From Hyphococcus sp. (GTDB lineage: Bacteria; Pseudomonadota; Alphaproteobacteria; Caulobacterales; Parvularculaceae), in assembly GCA_028289605.1 (NCBI GenBank), contig JANQON010000017.1:62001-126000 (forward strand): a DNA stretch of 64,000 nt, written 5' to 3'. Made by a program: the position numbers and the translations under genes. The notes under the pieces are model-generated. The model was given only the letters and a program-made list of their open reading frames with translations. It made no database searches and was not told the origin of the DNA. Within the stretch, counting starts at the first letter, position 1. The number at the start of each line of letters is the position of its first letter. Below are positions 63,482 through 64,000 of this stretch, in pieces.

Positions 63482-64000
63482 TCAATCAAACTTGTTGGTT
63501 GGCCGCATTCGAGCGCGGTAATCGCCGTTCTGGAAAGACAATTGCCATCCGCCGAACGGGCGAGGCTTTATGTCAACCAGGTCACCCCGCTGCGGATCAT
63601 GATCCGTGCCCATACTGGTCTCTATCCAGATCTCGCCATTCGTAAACGCAACGCGCAATTCGCCAAGTCCATTGCGCCAAGATTTATAGACTGTCAGCGT
63701 GCGTCGTTTGTTTTTGTCGGCGCTTTTCGACTTCTTTTCGTCTTCCGCCTCGCCCTTCTTTTTGCGCACGAAGGTCAGGGTTTCGCCTTCTTCGAGGCCG
63801 CGCGCCGCGCTTGACGCCGCGTCGGAAGGCGCGGTCGACGGCTCCGCCAGCGACGCGGCGGCGGCTTCGGAGATGCTCGTCTCCGGCTTTTGCGGCAGCC
63901 CCTCGGCAGACTGTTCGTCAGTTATCGCCGCGGCGCGCGCCGGCGGCGCCGCAGCGGCGGCGAGCGCTTCAAAGCAAGCCAGCCGCTCCGATTTATCCTC
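63482..64000 (-). CDS. Exported hypothetical protein, RLACFEAL paralog 2 (5' end outside window)
   Basis: The frame is open from the right edge to the TGA at 63482-63484, giving the last 172 residues. It starts at the edge with EDKSERLACFEALAAAAAPP, the same motif as in paralog 1, then an Ala/Pro/Glu-rich linker and a basic C-terminal domain with LGELRVAFTNGEIWIETS. The start and signal peptide are outside the window. The two relatives are adjacent, head to tail with about 250 nt between. Confidence 0.7.
   Translation of the reverse strand, partial: EDKSERLACFEALAAAAAPPARAAAITDEQSAEGLPQKPETSISEAAAASLAEPSTAPSDAASSAARGLEEGETLTFVRKKKGEAEDEKKSKSADKNKRRTLTVYKSWRNGLGELRVAFTNGEIWIETSMGTDHDPQRGDLVDIKPRPFGGWQLSFQNGDYRARMRPTNKFD

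Overview
The window is GC-rich, densely coded chromosomal DNA from an alphaproteobacterium. This is inferred from the gene families (DUF1491, DUF2336, short SerC with a structured leader, YajC-SecD-SecF, YghU) and from a TTAA-N7-TTAA box of the CtrA type. There is no rRNA, tRNA, CRISPR array, transposase or integrase. Most of it is ordinary housekeeping sequence. The accessory parts are a low-GC three-gene island near 24-25.6 kb and an exopolysaccharide region from 31 to 57 kb.

Left part (1-23.7 kb): the tail of a probable TetR regulator, a secreted Arg/Tyr-rich protein, an HxlR regulator with thiD, a PhzF-like isomerase and an EamA exporter. Next come serC-serA behind a candidate serC leader, a PspA-like/YqiJ-like/flotillin operon, purA, an anchored thioredoxin and a broken YHS-domain gene. 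Two TPP riboswitches follow. One (12927-13087) has a very long P3 arm and sits before genes with no known thiamine role. The other (20162-20257) precedes an exported RidA-like protein and thiC. Lipoproteins, YghU, a metallo-beta-lactamase-fold enzyme, a CPBP protease and an O-methyltransferase fill the rest.

Island (23.87-25.58 kb): three overlapping minus-strand genes encode a TIGR04255 protein, a small conserved protein and a DUF7689-like protein with a Cys/His/Asp pattern. Base composition is clearly lower in GC than on either side. It is the best candidate here for an undescribed accessory system, possibly defence or conflict related, but its function is unknown.

Right part (25.8-64 kb): a saccharopine-dehydrogenase-like reductase, a diheme cytochrome c and other small genes lead into the polysaccharide region. 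That region holds a split tyrosine kinase with its Wzz-type partner, a WecG/TagA glycosyltransferase fused to a STAS-like domain, a PrsT-type TPR lipoprotein and an ExeA-like ATPase fused to a glycosyltransferase-2-like membrane domain. It continues with GT4 and GT2 glycosyltransferases, a 2-oxoglutarate oxygenase and a 1.1-kilo-residue G8-domain surface protein. After queG, a GST, a membrane protein and cysQ come the initiating sugar transferase and UDP-glucose dehydrogenase. No exosortase, flippase or polymerase is in the window. The end carries an MFS transporter, yajC-secD-secF and two related exported proteins, the second cut by the window edge.
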